Assembly: GCA_019454705.1 (NCBI GenBank)
Contig: JACFNS010000169.1
Span: 1 to 6,010 of the forward strand
Source: Taibaiella sp.
GTDB lineage: Bacteria; Bacteroidota; Bacteroidia; Chitinophagales; Chitinophagaceae
DNA: 6,010 bases
Direction: 5' to 3'
Under the pieces are notes generated by a model. It saw only the letters and a program-made list of their open reading frames with translations, was not told where the DNA came from and did not search any database. Of the stretch, positions 5,807 through 6,010 are shown one piece after another; positions within the stretch are counted from its first letter, which is position 1, and each line of letters opens with the position of its first letter. The translations under genes and the position numbers were made by a program.

Positions 5807-6010
5807 ATGAAGCATGCACTAAAATTTCAATTGTTTAAAATCAGTATGCTGCTGGTCAGCCTGCTGATGTTGCAGCCCGAAGAGGCGGAAGCCACCCACT
5901 TCAGGTACGGGAATGTTACGTGGGAAAGAGTAGCAGGTAACCCCTACCAGATACGTTTCAGAATTACCCAGGCCTGGAGAAGGTCTTTCCCCGGATGGTC
6001 CGCACCAAAT
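5807..6010 (+). CDS. N-terminus of a predicted secreted protein (3' end outside window)
   Basis: An open frame begins at ATG 5807 and runs without a stop to the window end, giving 68 residues. A basic N-terminus (MKHALKFQLFK) is followed by a hydrophobic core (ISMLLVSLLMLQP), then EEAEA, where signal peptidase would be expected to cut around residue 29. The mature part opens with THFRYGNVTWERV and continues to QAWRRSF. I associate this 'THFRYG..W' opening from memory with the N-termini of large extracellular, multi-domain Bacteroidota proteins, but I cannot name a family, and no domain can be confirmed from this fragment. It is separated from the preceding gene by a strong terminator, so it has its own transcript. 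No Shine-Dalgarno is seen; the start is preceded by an AT-rich tract, as is usual in this phylum. Confidence 0.7.
   Translation, partial: MKHALKFQLFKISMLLVSLLMLQPEEAEATHFRYGNVTWERVAGNPYQIRFRITQAWRRSFPGWSAPN

Overview
The window looks like chromosomal DNA from a member of the Bacteroidota, most likely a Chitinophaga/Sphingobacteria-type organism. The grounds are the protein families present (a bacterial GH3 protein, a RecQ with a C-terminal helix-turn-helix tail, futalosine-pathway MqnD, a long Bacteroidota-type acyloxyacyl hydrolase, an MbnP-family lipoprotein), mostly weak Shine-Dalgarno sites, and a match to the Bacteroidota -7 promoter box (TAnnTTTG). The species is not identifiable from this sequence alone.

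Layout. 1-432 (+) is the C-terminal end of a GH3-family acyl-acid amido synthetase-like protein. It converges, with only 3 bases between stop codons, on recQ (436-2601, -). Upstream of recQ on the same strand is mqnD (2660-3487, -), a menaquinone biosynthesis gene. A 75-bp divergent intergenic region (3488-3562) follows. It holds a striking near-symmetrical inverted repeat whose outer ends look like two opposed Bacteroidota -7 boxes. On the other side lies a PagL-like acyloxyacyl hydrolase (3563-4678, +), then an MbnP-family lipoprotein (4743-5534, +) 64 bp downstream. That pair ends at a very strong intrinsic terminator (5580-5622). The next 180 bp are AT-rich and full of short inverted repeats. 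They lead into the start of a secreted protein (5807 to the window end, +) that is cut off by the window edge.

How the genes work together. The two left-hand complete genes are housekeeping: DNA repair/recombination and quinone synthesis. The three right-hand genes are all predicted to act in the envelope: an outer-membrane barrel, a lipoprotein and a secreted protein. No single pathway links them visibly. The PagL-like and MbnP-like genes may be co-transcribed.

I see no mobile element, CRISPR array, tRNA or rRNA, and no clear new multi-gene system. The items most worth a second look are the symmetrical divergent promoter region, the non-canonical residue at the PagL glutamate position, the apparent loss of an expected Trp in the MbnP-like protein, and the structured leader (with an SD-like decamer and a 17-codon ORF) before the last gene.
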